From CAZMRF01 sp964568735 (GTDB lineage: Bacteria; Acidobacteriota; Polarisedimenticolia; JACPZX01), in NCBI GenBank assembly GCA_964568735.1, contig CAZMRF010000063.1, positions 1 through 30,844 of the forward strand: a stretch of 30,844 nucleotides of DNA. The letters run 5' to 3'. Shown here one piece after another: positions 15,824 to 24,216 of the stretch (positions are counted from its first letter, which is position 1; each line of letters begins with the position of its first letter). A model generated the notes under the pieces. The model saw only the letters and a list, made by a program, of their open reading frames with translations, had not been told where the DNA came from and ran no database searches. A program made the translations under genes and the position numbers.

Positions 15824-16321
15824 ATGCGGAAGAGCCAGGGTGCGTATACGACGAACGAGCAGATCGCGCGCCGGGTCTACCGCGCCCTGAAGACCCCCTC
15901 GGACAACAACCGCAAGAGCGATCCCATCCTGGCCTTCCATTTCAAGGGTCGCGGAGACTTCATCCTCATGCGGTGCAACAAGGTCCCCGAGATCAGCATC
16001 AAGGGGAAGGACCAGACGGCGGGCGAGGTGAAGTTTTTTGCCTACAGCGACTTCGCCGACTATGATGACGACGATGTCGTTTTCAAGCTCAGGGGAGACA
16101 TCGAGCTCATCGAGTTGTATCGGAAGGGCGCCATCCAGTCGGACCAGTGGGCCGACTGGGCGGAGTTCACCAAGTGGCTCGACACCCTGGACGAGGACGG
16201 TGTCCAGATTTCCCTGAAGCTCCCATGCCTCGTCTACCGCACCGTCAAGGACAAGCAGCCCTCGATGCAGAACTTCATCGTCGAGGCGATCAAGAAGGGC
16301 CTGAAGGCCGAACGCGAGTAG
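15824..16321 (+). CDS. Conserved-looking hypothetical protein (165 aa)
   Basis: Not recognised. Start ATG 15824 (MRKSQGAYTTNEQIARRVY) is preferred because a good promoter lies 30 bases upstream and an earlier ATG at 15770 would fall before the expected RNA start. The product is soluble and highly charged, with no signal peptide or membrane helix. It has a basic N-terminus, an acidic central run (FADYDDDDVVFKL), two Trp-containing turns (QWADWAEFTKWLD) and a Lys-rich C-terminal helix (EAIKKGLKAERE). Spacing of hydrophobic residues suggests an alpha/beta domain. Codon use is less GC-extreme than in the neighbours (for example TTT-TTT). The downstream S55-domain gene overlaps or directly abuts it, so the two are probably cotranscribed. 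No function is proposed. Confidence 0.75.
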   Translation: MRKSQGAYTTNEQIARRVYRALKTPSDNNRKSDPILAFHFKGRGDFILMRCNKVPEISIKGKDQTAGEVKFFAYSDFADYDDDDVVFKLRGDIELIELYRKGAIQSDQWADWAEFTKWLDTLDEDGVQISLKLPCLVYRTVKDKQPSMQNFIVEAIKKGLKAERE

Positions 16322-18120
16322 GCCCTCCCCGGCCGCGCCCCGCCTCCATCCAGACCGCCCTCCTCCTGCTGGCTTTCGTGGCTGCCTGCCTCCCGGCTCC
16401 CGCGGCCTTCGCCGGAGATATCACTGGAGCCGTCGTCCCCCCCTCGCCCTTCCTCCCGGTCAGCGAGGTCGTCCCGGGCATGAAGGGCGTGGTGCTCACG
16501 GTCCTCTCGGGAAGCCAGATCGAGGAGCTGCCCATCGAGATCCTGGCGGTCATGGAGAATGCGCTGGGGCCGGACCATCACCTCATCCTCGGGCGCCTCT
16601 CCGGCGCGCGCGCGGAGTTCACCGGGGTTGCGGCCGGGATGAGCGGGAGCCCGGTCTACGTCGACGGACGCCTGATGGGCGCCCTCTCTTACAGGCTGGG
16701 GATCTTCACGAAGGAGCCCATCGCCGGAATCACCCCCATCGAGTACATGCTGGGTCTCGGGACGGGCACGCCGGCGGTGGCCACGGGGCCCTCGCATCGC
16801 CCGGAGCGCGGCGGGCCCGTTGACGCTGTCGCCGCGGGGAGCGCTCTGCGCCCCATCGAGACGCCGCTCGTCGTCTCGGGACTGGCGCCGAGCCTCATGG
16901 AGGAGCTGGCTCCGAGCCTCGAAGGCCTGGGGAGCCTGGTCCTGGCGGGAAGCGCCGGCAACGGACCCGCTCCGGCGCGCGGGCCCATCCGCCCGGGCGA
17001 CGCCATCGCGGCGCAGCTCGTCCGGGGTGACATGGGGCTCGCGGTTTCGGGGACCGTGACCTACGTGGATGGCGACCGGGTCCTCGCTTTCGGCCACGGC
17101 CTGCTCCAGTCCGGGTACAACGAGTTCCCCATGGCCCGCGCGGAGGTCTACACGACGCTGGCCTCGGATGCGGGATCGAGCAAGTTCATCCGGGTCCTCG
17201 AGCCCGTCGGCACCTGGCAGGACATCCGCCTGACCGGGAGCGCCGGCACCACGTCGCGGATTCCGGAAATGCTCCCGCTGCGCGTCTCCGTCAAGATGCC
17301 CTCGGTGGACAGGTCCTTCTCCTACGAAGTGGCGCGGCACCGGGACTGGACCTCCCTGCTCGTCGCCATCGCCGTCGCCGGCAGCCTTGCCAACACGCCC
17401 TCCTTCTCCAACGACTCGACGATCACCGTCAGCAGCCGGATCGCGCTCGAGGGCCATGACGACGTGGTCTTCGAGAACCTCTACACGGGCCTGGGCCGCG
17501 GAGGCTCCGTGGCGCTGGCCACGGCCCAGGATACCCAGGCCATCTTCGGCGCCGTCTACCAGAACCGCTTCGAGGCGCCGACCGTCCGGTCCGTGGAGAT
17601 CTCCGCGGAAGGCGTCGAGGAGGGGAGGATCACCTTCGTCGAGGGGGTCTGGCCCTCGAGGACCGAAGCGGCGCCGGGTGACGAGATCGTCTATCACGTC
17701 CGCCTGCGGTCGTGGCGCGGCGGCGTCGAGACGCGCACGTTCACCTTCGACGTGCCGGAGCAGGCCCCCCGGGGCCCGCTCCGGGTGCTCGTCGGCGGCG
17801 GGAACTTCCTGGCGTCGGCCGAGCGGGGCATCCTGGCCCGGCAGATCGCGGGGGCTGGGAGCCTCGATCAGATCATCGCCGTCGTCAACGGCCTGCGCCG
17901 CGGCGACGCCCTCTACGCGAAGGCCCTGCGCCCCCTCGCCGGCGCGGTCGTGCAGAGCGAGGTGCTCCCGGGACTGCCCCCTTCGATCCTGACCACCCTG
18001 GGCACGAACCGAGGCGCGGGAGAAGTCGCCACGATGACGGAGGCGACGATCTGGGAGGCGAGCCTCCCTACGGACGCCGTCGTCGTCGGCGGAGTGGTCC
18101 TGACCCTCAACATCCGCTGA
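16225..18120 (+). CDS. Secreted SpoIVB peptidase S55-domain protein
   Basis: A typical signal peptide (TALLLLAFVAACLPAPAAFA, about 16354-16413) is followed by an S55-type domain: VPGMKGVVLTVLSGSQIEE, AAGMSGSPVYVDGRLMGALSY (nucleophile Ser in GMSGSP, nt 16636-16653) and AGITPIEYMLGLG. A C-terminal half carries VLAFGHGLLQSGYNEFPMA and further beta-rich sequence. SpoIVB in spore formers is a signalling protease; this longer, exported protein without a sporulation context is a relative, not an orthologue. The start is unclear: the only ATGs in frame before the signal peptide are 16147 and 16225, both inside the preceding gene and giving an unusually long N-terminus, while no ATG, GTG or TTG lies just before the hydrophobic core. 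I give 16225; a rare start codon near 16321-16350, coupled to the upstream TAG, is possible. The next gene starts 22 bases after the stop. Confidence 0.85.
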   Translation: MPRLPHRQGQAALDAELHRRGDQEGPEGRTRVGPPRPRPASIQTALLLLAFVAACLPAPAAFAGDITGAVVPPSPFLPVSEVVPGMKGVVLTVLSGSQIEELPIEILAVMENALGPDHHLILGRLSGARAEFTGVAAGMSGSPVYVDGRLMGALSYRLGIFTKEPIAGITPIEYMLGLGTGTPAVATGPSHRPERGGPVDAVAAGSALRPIETPLVVSGLAPSLMEELAPSLEGLGSLVLAGSAGNGPAPARGPIRPGDAIAAQLVRGDMGLAVSGTVTYVDGDRVLAFGHGLLQSGYNEFPMARAEVYTTLASDAGSSKFIRVLEPVGTWQDIRLTGSAGTTSRIPEMLPLRVSVKMPSVDRSFSYEVARHRDWTSLLVAIAVAGSLANTPSFSNDSTITVSSRIALEGHDDVVFENLYTGLGRGGSVALATAQDTQAIFGAVYQNRFEAPTVRSVEISAEGVEEGRITFVEGVWPSRTEAAPGDEIVYHVRLRSWRGGVETRTFTFDVPEQAPRGPLRVLVGGGNFLASAERGILARQIAGAGSLDQIIAVVNGLRRGDALYAKALRPLAGAVVQSEVLPGLPPSILTTLGTNRGAGEVATMTEATIWEASLPTDAVVVGGVVLTLNIR

Positions 18121-18142
18121 AGACCCCTCGAGGAACAGATAC

Positions 18143-20338
18143 ATGACGCTCACACGCCCATCCGCCGCCCCGGCACGGCTCGCCATCGTGGCCCTGCTTC
18201 TCTGCGCCGCGGCGCCGCCGGCGCTCGCGGCCCGCGCCAAAGCGTGGAGGTCGCGCGAGGCCTCCGACTACAACGACGCCCGATTCGAGCGCGTGGCTCT
18301 TTCGCCGCTGGGAAGGCTGACGCTCGCCCCCGGCGTCGAGCGGGTGGCTGCGGTTCCTCAGCCCCTCGTCTGGTGCCTCGCCGTCGACTCCGAGGGGCGG
18401 CTCTACGCGGGCGGGGGAAACGACGGGCAGGTGATCCGGCTGGACGGCGAGAATGCCCAGGTGATCTTCGATGCGCCTGAAGTCGAGGTTCACACCCTGG
18501 CCTTCGACGAGCGCGGCCGCCTCTACGCGGGCACCTCCCCCGATGGGCGCGTCTACCGCATCGAGAAAGGGGCGGACGCGAAGGTCTTCTTCGACCCCGA
18601 GGCCACCTATATCTGGGCGATGCAGTTCGACTCGCGGAAGCGGCTCATCGTGGCCACGGGACAGCCCGGGCGCCTCTACAGGGTCGGGCCGGACGGTGAA
18701 TCCGAGGTGCTCCTCGATTCGAGGGAGGATCACATCCGGACGCTCGTTCCCGACGGACGGGGGGGCTTCCTCGCGGGAAGCGACGGGGGTGGCGTGGTCT
18801 TCGCGATCGATCCGGACGGCGCGGCGCGGGTCCTCTACGACTCGCCCGAGCGGGAGATTGCCGCGCTCGCCGTCGTCGATGGCTTCGCCTACGCGGCGGC
18901 GCTCTCGCCCGCGAGAAAAGGCCAGCAGGGCGCCGTCCGCTCGGAGACTCATGGCAATGTCACCACCATCCGCGTCACCCCCGACGGCGACGTGGAGGAG
19001 AACGAGGGCGGCGGCGACGACGATGAGGAGGATCCCCCGCGCAACGATGGAGCCCAGCGCCGCCCGCAACCTCAAGAGACCTACGCGGGATCGATCTACA
19101 GGATTTCTCCGGACGGATACGCCAGGAAGGTCTGGAGCTCTGATGCGCGCCTGCCTCTGGCGCTCCTGGCCGCACCGGGAGGCGGTCTCCTGGTCGGCAC
19201 GGGGGGCGGCAGGATCCTGGGCCTGACCTCCCAGGGGGACGCGGTCGAGCTGGCGGCCGTCGAGAGCGAGCAGGTCAACGCCCTCGTGGACGGCGGCTCG
19301 CGCGGAGTCTTCGCCGCGACCAGCAACCTGGGGGCCATCTACCGTCTCCGCGAGGGCTACGCGACGGAGGGGACGATCCTCGGCGGCGTGCGCGACGCAG
19401 GGTTCACCTCGCGCTGGGGTGCGCTCGCCTGGGAGGCAGAGGTCCCCTCATCCACCGAGCTCCTCTTCGAAGTGCGCTCGGGCCACACCGAGGCCCCCGA
19501 CGCGACCTGGAGCGGCTGGTCGGGGCCCTACAGGACCTCCGGCGAGGTGATCTCGAGCCCGGCGGCCCGCTTCATCCAGTGGAAGGCGACGCTGCGCTCC
19601 GGCTCGGGCGGGGCTTCACCCGTCATCCGCGCCATCACGGTGAACTACCTGCCCGACAACATGCCGCCCGAGGTGGAATCGGTGGAGGTCATGGACCCGG
19701 GCGTATGGCTCCAGTCCACGCAGTCGGGGCGATCGGGTGAGGGCGGCGAAGCCAGGGGCCGCCGCGGGTCACAGCCGAAGCGCGCGGCGGAGCGAGGCAT
19801 GCGATCCGTTCAGTGGACGGCGACCGACGCCAACGACGACCCGCTGGAGGCCGTGGTCTTTTTCAGAGGGGAGGACGAGACGGGGTGGAAGAGCCTGGCC
19901 GAGGGGCTCGAGGAGCCCTTCCACGCCTGGGACACCACCGCGATGCCCGACGGTGTCTACCGCCTCCGCGTGATCGTGAGCGACGCCCCCGGGAACCCGC
20001 CGGGCCTGGGGCTCACGAGCACCCGCGAGTCCGCTGCCTTCGAAGTCGACAACACGCCGCCGCTGGTCGGGGAGATCGTCGCCGGGTCGGCCTCGCGCTC
20101 CCTGAAGGTGACGGCCGTCGTGACGGACTCCTTCTCGGTGATCGAGGAGATCGCCTGGTCGATCGACGCGGGAGCGTGGATGCTCGTCATGCCCGAAGAC
20201 GGCGTCGCCGACTCGACGCGCGAGACCATCCGCTTCACGACCGCCGACCTGGCGCCGGGTGAGCACACGGTCGTGATCCGGGCGAGGGACCGCGCCGGCA
20301 ACGTCTCGGCCGGAAAGACCGTCGTCACGACCCGCTAG
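18143..20338 (+). CDS. Secreted beta-propeller / Ig-like protein
   Basis: A 731-residue exported protein. The signal peptide ends near PPALAARA (about residue 30). Residues about 50-420 contain repeated blades of the form D-x-x-G-R-L-Y-A-G, for example VDSEGRLYAGGGNDGQVIRL, FDERGRLYAGTSPDGRVYRI and DGRGGFLAGSDGGGVVFAI, a WD40/NHL-like propeller. An acidic low-complexity insert (EENEGGGDDDEEDPPR, near residue 290) interrupts the propeller. The C-terminal half has beta-sandwich segments with WSGWSGPY, NMPPEVESVEV and DNTPPLVGEI, as in Ig or fibronectin type III domains, and ends with RARDRAGNVSAGKTVVTTR. It follows the S55-domain gene by 22 bases with an AGGA site, so the two probably form one transcription unit and may work together in the periplasm or on the surface. 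No catalytic motif was seen. Confidence 0.85.
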   Translation: MTLTRPSAAPARLAIVALLLCAAAPPALAARAKAWRSREASDYNDARFERVALSPLGRLTLAPGVERVAAVPQPLVWCLAVDSEGRLYAGGGNDGQVIRLDGENAQVIFDAPEVEVHTLAFDERGRLYAGTSPDGRVYRIEKGADAKVFFDPEATYIWAMQFDSRKRLIVATGQPGRLYRVGPDGESEVLLDSREDHIRTLVPDGRGGFLAGSDGGGVVFAIDPDGAARVLYDSPEREIAALAVVDGFAYAAALSPARKGQQGAVRSETHGNVTTIRVTPDGDVEENEGGGDDDEEDPPRNDGAQRRPQPQETYAGSIYRISPDGYARKVWSSDARLPLALLAAPGGGLLVGTGGGRILGLTSQGDAVELAAVESEQVNALVDGGSRGVFAATSNLGAIYRLREGYATEGTILGGVRDAGFTSRWGALAWEAEVPSSTELLFEVRSGHTEAPDATWSGWSGPYRTSGEVISSPAARFIQWKATLRSGSGGASPVIRAITVNYLPDNMPPEVESVEVMDPGVWLQSTQSGRSGEGGEARGRRGSQPKRAAERGMRSVQWTATDANDDPLEAVVFFRGEDETGWKSLAEGLEEPFHAWDTTAMPDGVYRLRVIVSDAPGNPPGLGLTSTRESAAFEVDNTPPLVGEIVAGSASRSLKVTAVVTDSFSVIEEIAWSIDAGAWMLVMPEDGVADSTRETIRFTTADLAPGEHTVVIRARDRAGNVSAGKTVVTTR

Positions 20339-20386
20339 CACCATCCCGGTTGACGCGAGAGGCGCGCTCCAGCAAACTCCCGCGCC

Positions 20387-22306
20387 ATGTCGCCGGGCAT
20401 CCGCCTCCTGAGGGCAACGCTCCTCGCCGCGGGAGCCGCCATCGCCGGGCCCGGGCTCGCCGCGCAGGAGATCACCGTCTCGGGGCCCGAAGTCCTCCTC
20501 GCGGGGATCTCCTTCCGGCTCCAGGTCGTCACGGCCGGAGTCCCCGAAGGCTCCGAGGCCGTCATTCGCGCGGGAGACGGCACCGTCCTCGCGCGCGGGG
20601 CCCTCCCGGCGGAGGGCGAGACCCTCTTCCCGGGGCTAGTCGTCGGCTCGAGCGCCCAGATCCCCATCACGGTCCAGGTCGGCGAAGAGGTGCGCGCCCT
20701 CGCGCGTCCGCTCCTGCCGGGATGGGTCACCATCGTTCCATCTCTCGTGGCCATCGCTCTCGCCCTGGTCTTTCACGAGGCCGTCACGAGTCTCTTCGCG
20801 GGGATCTGGCTCGGCTGCCTCTTCATCGAGGGCTTCAACCCCTTCAGCGCCCTCTTCTCGACGGTGGGCCGTTTCGTGCGGGACGAGGCTTCGGATCCGG
20901 ACCACGTCTCCATCATCTTGTTCTCCCTCCTGCTCGGCGGCATGGCTGGTGTCCTGAGCCGCATGGGCGCCTCGCGAGCCATCGTTGAAAAGGTGTCGCC
21001 GCTGACGACGAACCGGATGCGGGGTCAGCTCGCGGCCTGGGCCGCGGGGATGCTGATCTTCTTCGACGACTACGCCAATTGCCTGATCGTCGGCAACACG
21101 ATGCGCCCCCTCACCGATCGGCTGAAGATCTCGCGCGAGAAGCTCGCCTACATCGTCGATTCCACGGCGGCGCCCGTCATGGCCATCGTCTTCGTATCGA
21201 CGTGGGTCGGCGCCGAGGTCGGCTACATCAAAGACGGGCTGGATCAGGCGGCGCAACTCTCCCAGGGTGCTCCGCCCGTCGCGGCCTTCGGCGTCTTCCT
21301 GGCCTCGATCCCCTACCTCTTCTACCCCCTTCTCGCCATCCTCATGGTCCCGGCGATCATAATCATGAATCTGGACTTCGGCCCGATGCTCGCGGCCGAG
21401 AGGCGTGCCGCCTCCGGACGGGGTGTCTCCCGGCCGGGGGCCGACGTGGCGGCTGCATCGGAGGGCCTCAAGGAAGCGGCCGCGGGAGCTTCGCCGGGAT
21501 GGTGGACGGGGGTCCTGCCCGTCGTGATCGTGGTCGTGACCGTTCTCGCCGGGTTGATCTACGCGGGGCTTCAGGGAGTGCCCGCACACTCGAGCGCCTC
21601 GCACTCCAGCATGTTCGGCGGAGCCGATCCCTTCATGCCGCTGCTGTGGGGCTCGCTCCTGGGCTGCATCGTCGCGGTGGCGCTCGCCGTCACCGTGGCG
21701 CGGCTCCCGATCCGCGACGCGATCGGGTCATGGCTCGGCGGGATCCGCTCCATGCTGATGGCCGTCGTCATCCTGCTGCTCGCCTGGTCGCTCGGCGCCG
21801 TGACGCAGACGCTGGGGACCGCCTCTTTTCTCTCCTCCGTGCTCTCGGATCGGCTGCCGATCGAGGCCCTCCCGCTCAGCGTCTTCCTCGTCGCATCGGT
21901 GATCTCCTTCGCCACGGGAAGCTCCTGGGGGACGATGGCGATCCTGTACCCGGTGGTGATCCCGCTGGCGATCGCGATGGGCGGGGCAGCCGACCCCCTC
22001 TCCCCGGGATGGCACTTTCTCCTCGCATCCACCGCGGGCGTGATGGCGGGAGCGCTCTTCGGGGATCACTGCTCTCCCATCTCCGACACCACGGTTCTCT
22101 CTTCCATGGCGTCGGGTTGCGACCACGTGGATCACGTCCGCACCCAGCTCCCCTACGCGCTCACGGTGGCAGCCATCGCCGGCCTCGTGGGGGCTCTCCC
22201 CTCGGGCTTCGGCATCTCTCCCTGGATCTCGCTCGTCGCCGGCGCGGCGGCGGTGCTGGCGGTGATCAGGATCATGGGAAGGAAAGCGGAGGCGGGCGCG
22301 GGCTGA
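20387..22306 (+). CDS. NhaC-family Na+/H+ antiporter-type transporter with N-terminal extracytoplasmic domain
   Basis: A 639-residue membrane protein. The membrane part (about 110-632) matches the NhaC family: FFDDYANCLIVGNTMRPLTD (Phe226 to Asp245), TAAPVMAIVFVSTWVGAE, ATGSSWGTMAILYPVVIPLA and GDHCSPISDTTVLSSMAS (Gly559-Ser576). About twelve hydrophobic segments are visible, with a long soluble loop (about 335-375). Unlike NhaC (about 450-500 residues) it starts with a signal-peptide-like segment (MSPGIRLLRATLLAAGAAIA) and about 80 residues of beta-rich sequence (EITVSGPEVLLAGISFRLQV onward), probably an Ig-like domain outside the membrane. Family members exchange Na+ for H+ or for an organic substrate; the actual substrate is not readable here. 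It follows the propeller gene by 48 bases and is followed by a strong hairpin. Confidence 0.88.
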   Translation: MSPGIRLLRATLLAAGAAIAGPGLAAQEITVSGPEVLLAGISFRLQVVTAGVPEGSEAVIRAGDGTVLARGALPAEGETLFPGLVVGSSAQIPITVQVGEEVRALARPLLPGWVTIVPSLVAIALALVFHEAVTSLFAGIWLGCLFIEGFNPFSALFSTVGRFVRDEASDPDHVSIILFSLLLGGMAGVLSRMGASRAIVEKVSPLTTNRMRGQLAAWAAGMLIFFDDYANCLIVGNTMRPLTDRLKISREKLAYIVDSTAAPVMAIVFVSTWVGAEVGYIKDGLDQAAQLSQGAPPVAAFGVFLASIPYLFYPLLAILMVPAIIIMNLDFGPMLAAERRAASGRGVSRPGADVAAASEGLKEAAAGASPGWWTGVLPVVIVVVTVLAGLIYAGLQGVPAHSSASHSSMFGGADPFMPLLWGSLLGCIVAVALAVTVARLPIRDAIGSWLGGIRSMLMAVVILLLAWSLGAVTQTLGTASFLSSVLSDRLPIEALPLSVFLVASVISFATGSSWGTMAILYPVVIPLAIAMGGAADPLSPGWHFLLASTAGVMAGALFGDHCSPISDTTVLSSMASGCDHVDHVRTQLPYALTVAAIAGLVGALPSGFGISPWISLVAGAAAVLAVIRIMGRKAEAGAG

Positions 22307-22323
22307 GCCGCGGCAGAAACAAC

Positions 22324-22401
22324 AAGGCCGGGGTCCGTGCCGCGGGGGAGAGTCAGGGAGGAGGATTGACTCTGGGGGTGCGGCTTTCGTACCCCGGCCT
22401 T
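22324..22401 (+). terminator. Long three-part stem-loop after the NhaC-type gene
   Basis: Perfect 11-base outer stem AAGGCCGGGGT (22324-22334) with ACCCCGGCCTT (22391-22401), a middle stem GCCGC (22339-22343) with GCGGC (22380-22384) and an inner stem AGAGTCA (22349-22355) with TGACTCT (22367-22373), closed by a purine-rich loop GGGAGGAGGAT. It starts 18 bases after the stop codon, so it probably ends or protects the transporter mRNA. No T-run follows, so it may instead be part of a structured RNA. Confidence 0.5.
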
Positions 22402-22444
22402 ATGACTGGCGTGACGTCCTGGTCGACGGCGCGCCTTCAAGGGT

Positions 22445-22728
22445 TTCGGGAGCCGCCGCGAGGGGGGTGTCCTTTTGAGGGGACCTTCCTTCTTGGGGGA
22501 GGAGGGGTGCGGCGCCTCCCGAATTCCAACGATTTGAAAGAACTCTTGGAGGGCCGGTGTATCCCGGTGTCGTTTCCTAGTTGCCTCACCGGCCCCGCTC
22601 AGTACATAAGCAATCGCAGTGCCAGGGTCACGCCATGACCTCGACGAGCCAGTAGCGAAGACCGCGCGGAAACCCCTTGTCTGGAGCCTGTTTTCGTGGC
22701 ATCGAGGACTGCCACGACGGGAAGGCTC
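22445..22728 (+). other. Intergenic region with successive strong stem-loops (possible non-coding RNA)
   Basis: The 626 bases between 22307 and 22932 hold no convincing gene. After the first hairpin come four more: TTCGGGAGCCGCCGC (22445-22459) with 22509-22523, pairing at 14 of 15 positions; GGGCCGGTG (22551-22559) with CACCGGCCC (22587-22595), perfect; GGTCA (22626-22630) with TGACC (22636-22640); and GAGCCT (22684-22689) with AGGCTC (22723-22728), enclosing a perfect eight-base stem TCGTGGCA (22694-22701) with TGCCACGA (22710-22717). CCGGCCTT near 22738-22746 could also pair with the first hairpin. I see no RNase P, tmRNA, SRP RNA, T-box or known riboswitch core. Function, strand and ends are unknown. 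Confidence 0.35.
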
Positions 22729-22893
22729 AATCGAATTCCGGCCTTGTCATCGGGAGAGGTCACCGGCGGACATCCGGTCGTCCGGCGTGGACAGATCGCG
22801 GACGGCGCCTGGTCGCACGCGCTCGGGCCACGGAGCGGGCATGGCCGGGCCGACAGGCAGGGATATCGCGTGATGTAGCATCCGGAGGCGCGC

Positions 22894-22917
22894 TCCCGCC
22901 GGACGGCACGGGCGGGA
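22894..22917. other. Hairpin directly before the AlaX-type gene
   Basis: TCCCGCC (22894-22900) pairs perfectly with GGCGGGA (22911-22917) around a 10-base loop. It ends 8 bases before the GGAG ribosome site of the gene starting at 22933. It could influence translation start or be chance in GC-rich sequence. Confidence 0.3.
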
Positions 22918-22932
22918 TCCCCAACGGAGCTC

Positions 22933-24216
22933 ATGGCCAGCCGGACAGAGAGGCTCTATCAGCGGGACTCCTCCCTCACCCGGTTCGACGCGACGATCCT
23001 GAGCGTCGAGCCGGCAGGAGGAGCCGGGGCTGAGGCCGGAGGCCGCTTCGCCCTCCTGCTCGATCGAACCGCCTTCTACCCCGAGGGGGGCGGCCAGCCC
23101 TTCGACACGGGATCCCTCGGCGGGCTCCCGGTCGTCGACGTCCAGGAGGGGGCGGAGGGGCCGCTCCATTTCATCCAGACCTCCGGCCCCGGAGTGCTTC
23201 CTCCTCCTGCCGGCACGCGCGTCGAGGGGACGATCGACAGGCAGCGGCGCTTCGACCACATGCAGCAGCACTCGGGTCAGCACCTGCTCTCGAGAGCTTT
23301 CCTGGAAGTGGCCTCGGCGCGGACGCGCTCCTTTCATCTCGGCTCCGCGCTCTGCACCATCGACGTCGAGATGTCGCCGCCCGACGAGGGGCGTATCCGC
23401 GAGGCGGCGCGCCGCGCCAACTCGATCATCTGGGCCGACCTGCCCGTCCAGGTGCGTGAGTCGGAAGCGCTCCCGGGCGCGAGCGCCACGGAAGATCCAG
23501 CCCTCTCCGGCCTGAAGCTCAAGCCGGGCGATCCCGTGCGGACAATCGTCATCGAGGGCTTCGATGAAACCCCCTGCGGAGGGACGCATGTGGCACGGAC
23601 GGGCCAGGTGGGCCTCGTCGCGGTCACCGCATGGGAGCCCTGGAAGAAGCTCAGCCGGATCACGTTCGCATGCGGCTCCCGCGCCGCCACGCACTTCGAG
23701 GAGTCCCGCGCCGTACTCGCGGCCTGCGTGGCGGCGCTCTCCGCTCCGCCCGCCGACGTGCCCGGGGCCCTCGCGCGCCTCGTCGCGGAGAAGGAATCTC
23801 TCCACCGGAGGGTCGGGGCCCTCAGCGCGAAGCTGGCCGGCTTCGAAGCCGCGGCGGCCGCGGAGAGCGCGCGCGAGATCGGCGCTTTCCGTCTACTCGA
23901 GAGGATCTTCGATGGCGCCGAGAGGAGCGTGGAGGAGGCGCAAGCTCTGATCAGGAAGTTCGTCGAGCCCCCCGGCCGTATCGCCCTCGTCGCCGTCATC
24001 GAGGGGGGGAAGGCCACTCTCCTTGCGGCGCGCTCGCAGGGAGAGGGCCCGGCGCTCGGGGCGATACTCGGCGAGGTCGCGCGCTCTGGAGGCGGGCGCG
24101 GCGGGGGCTCGCCCGAGGCGGCGCGCGCCGGGGGAATTCCCGCGGGCGAAGCCGCGCTCGTCTTCGAGCAGGCATCAGCCCGGATCGTGGAAGCGCTGCG
24201 GGGCGCCTCCGGGTGA
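22933..24216 (+). CDS. AlaX-type alanyl-tRNA editing protein with DHHA1 domain
   Basis: A 427-residue free-standing homologue of the editing part of alanyl-tRNA synthetase. The N-terminal beta-barrel has AFYPEGGGQPFDTG (47-60). The editing domain carries the zinc site His109 and His113 (DHMQQHSGQHLLS) with Cys215 and His219 (CGGTHVARTGQVG). Residues about 260-300 form a helical linker, and the C-terminus (about 310-425) resembles DHHA1, with a Gly-rich GGGRGGGSPEAARAGG stretch. There is no aminoacylation domain. Such proteins hydrolyse Ser- or Gly-mischarged tRNA-Ala in the cytosol. GGAG lies just upstream of ATG 22933. The stop overlaps the next gene's start by one base (TGATG), so translation is probably coupled to a membrane glycosyltransferase, an unusual pairing. 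Confidence 0.9.
   Translation: MASRTERLYQRDSSLTRFDATILSVEPAGGAGAEAGGRFALLLDRTAFYPEGGGQPFDTGSLGGLPVVDVQEGAEGPLHFIQTSGPGVLPPPAGTRVEGTIDRQRRFDHMQQHSGQHLLSRAFLEVASARTRSFHLGSALCTIDVEMSPPDEGRIREAARRANSIIWADLPVQVRESEALPGASATEDPALSGLKLKPGDPVRTIVIEGFDETPCGGTHVARTGQVGLVAVTAWEPWKKLSRITFACGSRAATHFEESRAVLAACVAALSAPPADVPGALARLVAEKESLHRRVGALSAKLAGFEAAAAAESAREIGAFRLLERIFDGAERSVEEAQALIRKFVEPPGRIALVAVIEGGKATLLAARSQGEGPALGAILGEVARSGGGRGGGSPEAARAGGIPAGEAALVFEQASARIVEALRGASG

Noticed and set aside
22626..22640. GGTCACGCC as start of a c-di-GMP-I riboswitch
   Set aside because: The conserved GGGCAAACC and GGACGCAAAGCC parts do not follow.
22738..22746. T-arm-like sequence near TCGAATTCCGGCC suggesting a tRNA
   Set aside because: No acceptor, D or anticodon arm can be drawn around it.
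22684..22790. Resemblance to a cobalamin or glycine riboswitch (GACTGCCAC, GGGAAGGC, GGGAGAGG words)
   Set aside because: The words are not in the required order, the conserved B12 box is absent, and the downstream gene (AlaX) is not a plausible target.
22599..22934. Minus-strand frame of 111 codons in the large gap
   Set aside because: No ribosome site, no recognisable domain, and it overlaps the start of the AlaX gene and several hairpins.
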